Source of the DNA: Dubosiella muris
GTDB lineage: Bacteria; Bacillota_I; Bacilli_A; Erysipelotrichales; Erysipelotrichaceae
Assembly (NCBI RefSeq): GCF_004793885.1
Contig: NZ_SRYG01000003.1
Location: forward strand, 1 to 64,000
Length of the DNA: 64,000 nt
Reading direction: 5' to 3'
Part shown: positions 62,523-64,000 of the stretch, in pieces
Layout of the letters: each line of letters starts with the position of its first letter
Numbering within the stretch: position 1 is the first letter of the stretch
The notes under the pieces: model-generated
Told to the model about the DNA's origin: nothing
Databases searched by the model: none
What the model saw: only the letters and a program-made list of their open reading frames with translations
Translations under genes and position numbers: made by a program

Positions 62523-64000
62523 TTTCTTCTCCTTTATTAAAAACCCTCGTCTGGAGCGGAAGATCCTTTTTCCCATATAAATTGTAGTGAAGAACCCCTT
62601 CTCCACGATTATAATTTTGCGAAGCAATCAAACGATACTTTTCAAATGGAAGATCGGAGTCATACGAAATAAAAAAATCCACTTCTCCATTTTCTAAAAT
62701 CTGCTTTTGTTCTTCAATCATTTCCGGAAGAGGAACATTGAATTTGCAATAAAACCGATTGGTCGGCGAAATATCCGCGTATAAATTGAAACCGCTATCC
62801 AGCATTTTATAATTCAACAAAGTTGGATTTTCAATTTGGTTCATAATTTTGGCAAATTGATATTGTGGATATTCCTCTGCTGGTTGATTGATATACGCCG
62901 TGTTGCGGCTTGTCAAAAACATAAATCCCACGCATCCACACAAAGTCAGACCTGTCAAAATAAACGGGTTCAAAGGCTCCGTCCATTTTCGAACGATAGA
63001 GTACCCATAAACAAGACCCGGAAACATAAACAGCCCTAAACAAGAATAATAATACGGATAATACCGTCCGCCGATGTAAGTAGAGAAAATTAATCCTAGA
63101 AAACAACACAAATATCCTAGAAATTCTCTGAGAGAAGTTTGAAAATACATCCAGACAAAGCTGAAAAATATAAGAAGGCTCAGCCAAAAATTTTGAGTCA
63201 CATTCATTTTCAAAGCGCGGAGGACAGTCATGAAAAACATTTGATCCGCTGCTTTTGTCGTATATAGAAAAATATTGTCATAGAAATAAACTTCCCATAA
63301 ATAGCGCAGGGCGTGGTTCCATACAAAGTAGACGAGCACCGGCAAAGAAATCATAAAAACGCCGAAAGCAATCCAGCCAATGGATCGCAAAATTTCCTTC
63401 CATTTCTTTCGTTTCACCATAAGCACGAATGGAACGATGTACCACCCTAAATAAAAGCCAAGCATTGTGTATTTTACCCATAAAATAAAACCAGATGTCA
63501 TTCCAATCGCGAAATATTCTTGTTTCGAAGGCAGGCTGTTTTCTTTTAAACAATTTAGAAGAATGTACATGCCGTAAATCAAAAAAGGCGAGCACAATTC
63601 TTCCGCGTTGTCACCGTACCAAAAGCAATAGGAAGCGACATAAATCGCAAAGCCGATCGGGATTCCAATCAAGGATATCCAGTCATTTTTAACATACAAT
63701 CGAATGATTTTCCTTCCAATCATGAGAAAAATCCAGTTTACGACAACTTCAATCCAAAATACCCCTACCATAGAGGTGGAAGAAATTAAAGAAGCGATCC
63801 CATGAAGAAGGAAGATATAGGGTCCTTTTTGCTCGAAAATGTCTTTGTATAAAACATTTCCCTGCATGACGCTTTTTCCCACGCTAAAAAAGATATTGGG
63901 ATCGGAAGAATCGTTGATTGTGTACAGCCAGGAGCTTCTAGAACACAAAGCGGTAAACAGAAACGCAACCACCAATAAAAAAACAGAGAGAAATCCCTTT
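62515..64000 (-). CDS. Polytopic membrane glycosyltransferase (GT39-like), 5' end beyond the window
   Basis: At least 494 codons. About 10 membrane helices, with the first external loop NDSSDPNIFFSVGKSVMQGNVLYKDIFEQKGP holding the Asp/Glu pair typical of GT-C enzymes. The frame remains open to base 64000 (adding KGFLSVFL) and has no convincing ribosome binding site before the in-frame TTG 63975, so the start is outside. Paired with the downstream GT2. Confidence 0.82.
   Translation of the reverse strand, partial: KGFLSVFLLVVAFLFTALCSRSSWLYTINDSSDPNIFFSVGKSVMQGNVLYKDIFEQKGPYIFLLHGIASLISSTSMVGVFWIEVVVNWIFLMIGRKIIRLYVKNDWISLIGIPIGFAIYVASYCFWYGDNAEELCSPFLIYGMYILLNCLKENSLPSKQEYFAIGMTSGFILWVKYTMLGFYLGWYIVPFVLMVKRKKWKEILRSIGWIAFGVFMISLPVLVYFVWNHALRYLWEVYFYDNIFLYTTKAADQMFFMTVLRALKMNVTQNFWLSLLIFFSFVWMYFQTSLREFLGYLCCFLGLIFSTYIGGRYYPYYYSCLGLFMFPGLVYGYSIVRKWTEPLNPFILTGLTLCGCVGFMFLTSRNTAYINQPAEEYPQYQFAKIMNQIENPTLLNYKMLDSGFNLYADISPTNRFYCKFNVPLPEMIEEQKQILENGEVDFFISYDSDLPFEKYRLIASQNYNRGEGVLHYNLYGKKDLPLQTRVFNKGEENG

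Noticed and set aside
62515-63975. Complete gene starting at TTG 63975
   Set aside because: The frame stays open to the window edge, no ribosome binding site precedes the TTG, and the added residues extend a membrane helix, so the gene is probably cut by the window.

Overview
The window looks like a low-to-mid GC Firmicute chromosome, most likely an Erysipelotrichia-like gut or oral anaerobe. The taxon is inferred from gene content: a Bacillus-order suf operon (C-D-S-U-B), MutS2, RNase HIII, PrsA-like foldases, lipoteichoic-acid-synthase-like sulfatase-fold enzymes and AGGAGG ribosome binding sites. No rRNA, phage, insertion sequence or CRISPR array is present. One tRNA (Arg, UCU) lies near the left edge, next to what looks like an unannotated small structured RNA with its own promoter and terminator.

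Layout. 1-2.7 kb: small RNA, tRNA-Arg, an InlB-type repeat protein and a MATE exporter. 2.7-9 kb (minus): cvpA-mutS2-uvrC, then a VanY-like protein whose catalytic residues are all replaced, then a YfcE-type phosphodiesterase. 9-13.5 kb: rnhC (plus) converging on a minus operon (54-aa protein, UbiB-like kinase, lspA, rluD-type synthase, dCMP deaminase). 13.5-17 kb: cytoplasmic leucine-rich-repeat protein, cold-shock protein, HD hydrolase and an unknown protein. 17-22.4 kb: sufCDSUB plus formyl-THF cyclo-ligase. 22.4-24.4 kb: two PrsA-like foldases. 24.5-28.1 kb: PcrA-type helicase and a lipoprotein GH5 glucanase whose binding domain is split by an in-frame amber codon. 28.2-32 kb: two MdoB/LtaS-like phosphoglycerol transferases, one with a 12 x 9-residue tail.

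32-42.4 kb holds the most striking locus: four very large secreted cell-wall hydrolases in a row on the minus strand. Each carries exactly three R-type lectin (ricin beta-trefoil) modules, nine QxW-type repeats per protein, joined to different catalytic heads (C39 peptidase, PGRP amidase, C39 peptidase, phage-tail lysozyme). Signal peptides and order suggest duplication of a two-gene unit with a swap of the catalytic head.

42.6-57.4 kb is a surface-polysaccharide operon read right to left: initiating sugar transferase, epimerase, four glycosyltransferases, a MerR-methyltransferase fusion, then dTDP-rhamnose genes rfbA, rfbC, rfbB, rfbD interleaved with AT-rich polytopic membrane proteins, a GT2 and a GtrA protein. 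A MerR-style promoter (19-bp spacer holding a 21-bp dyad) precedes rfbA. 57.5-64 kb adds a CapD/WbpM-like dehydratase, a LysR regulator divergent from a Cys-rich small ORF and a DUF3737 protein, and a further GT2/membrane-protein pair cut by the window edge. A reasonable inference is that the lectin modules of the four hydrolases recognise the rhamnose-containing glycan made next door or the glycerol-phosphate polymers made by the two MdoB-like enzymes. Several genes have a -10 box 6-7 nt before the start codon and no Shine-Dalgarno, suggesting leaderless mRNAs.
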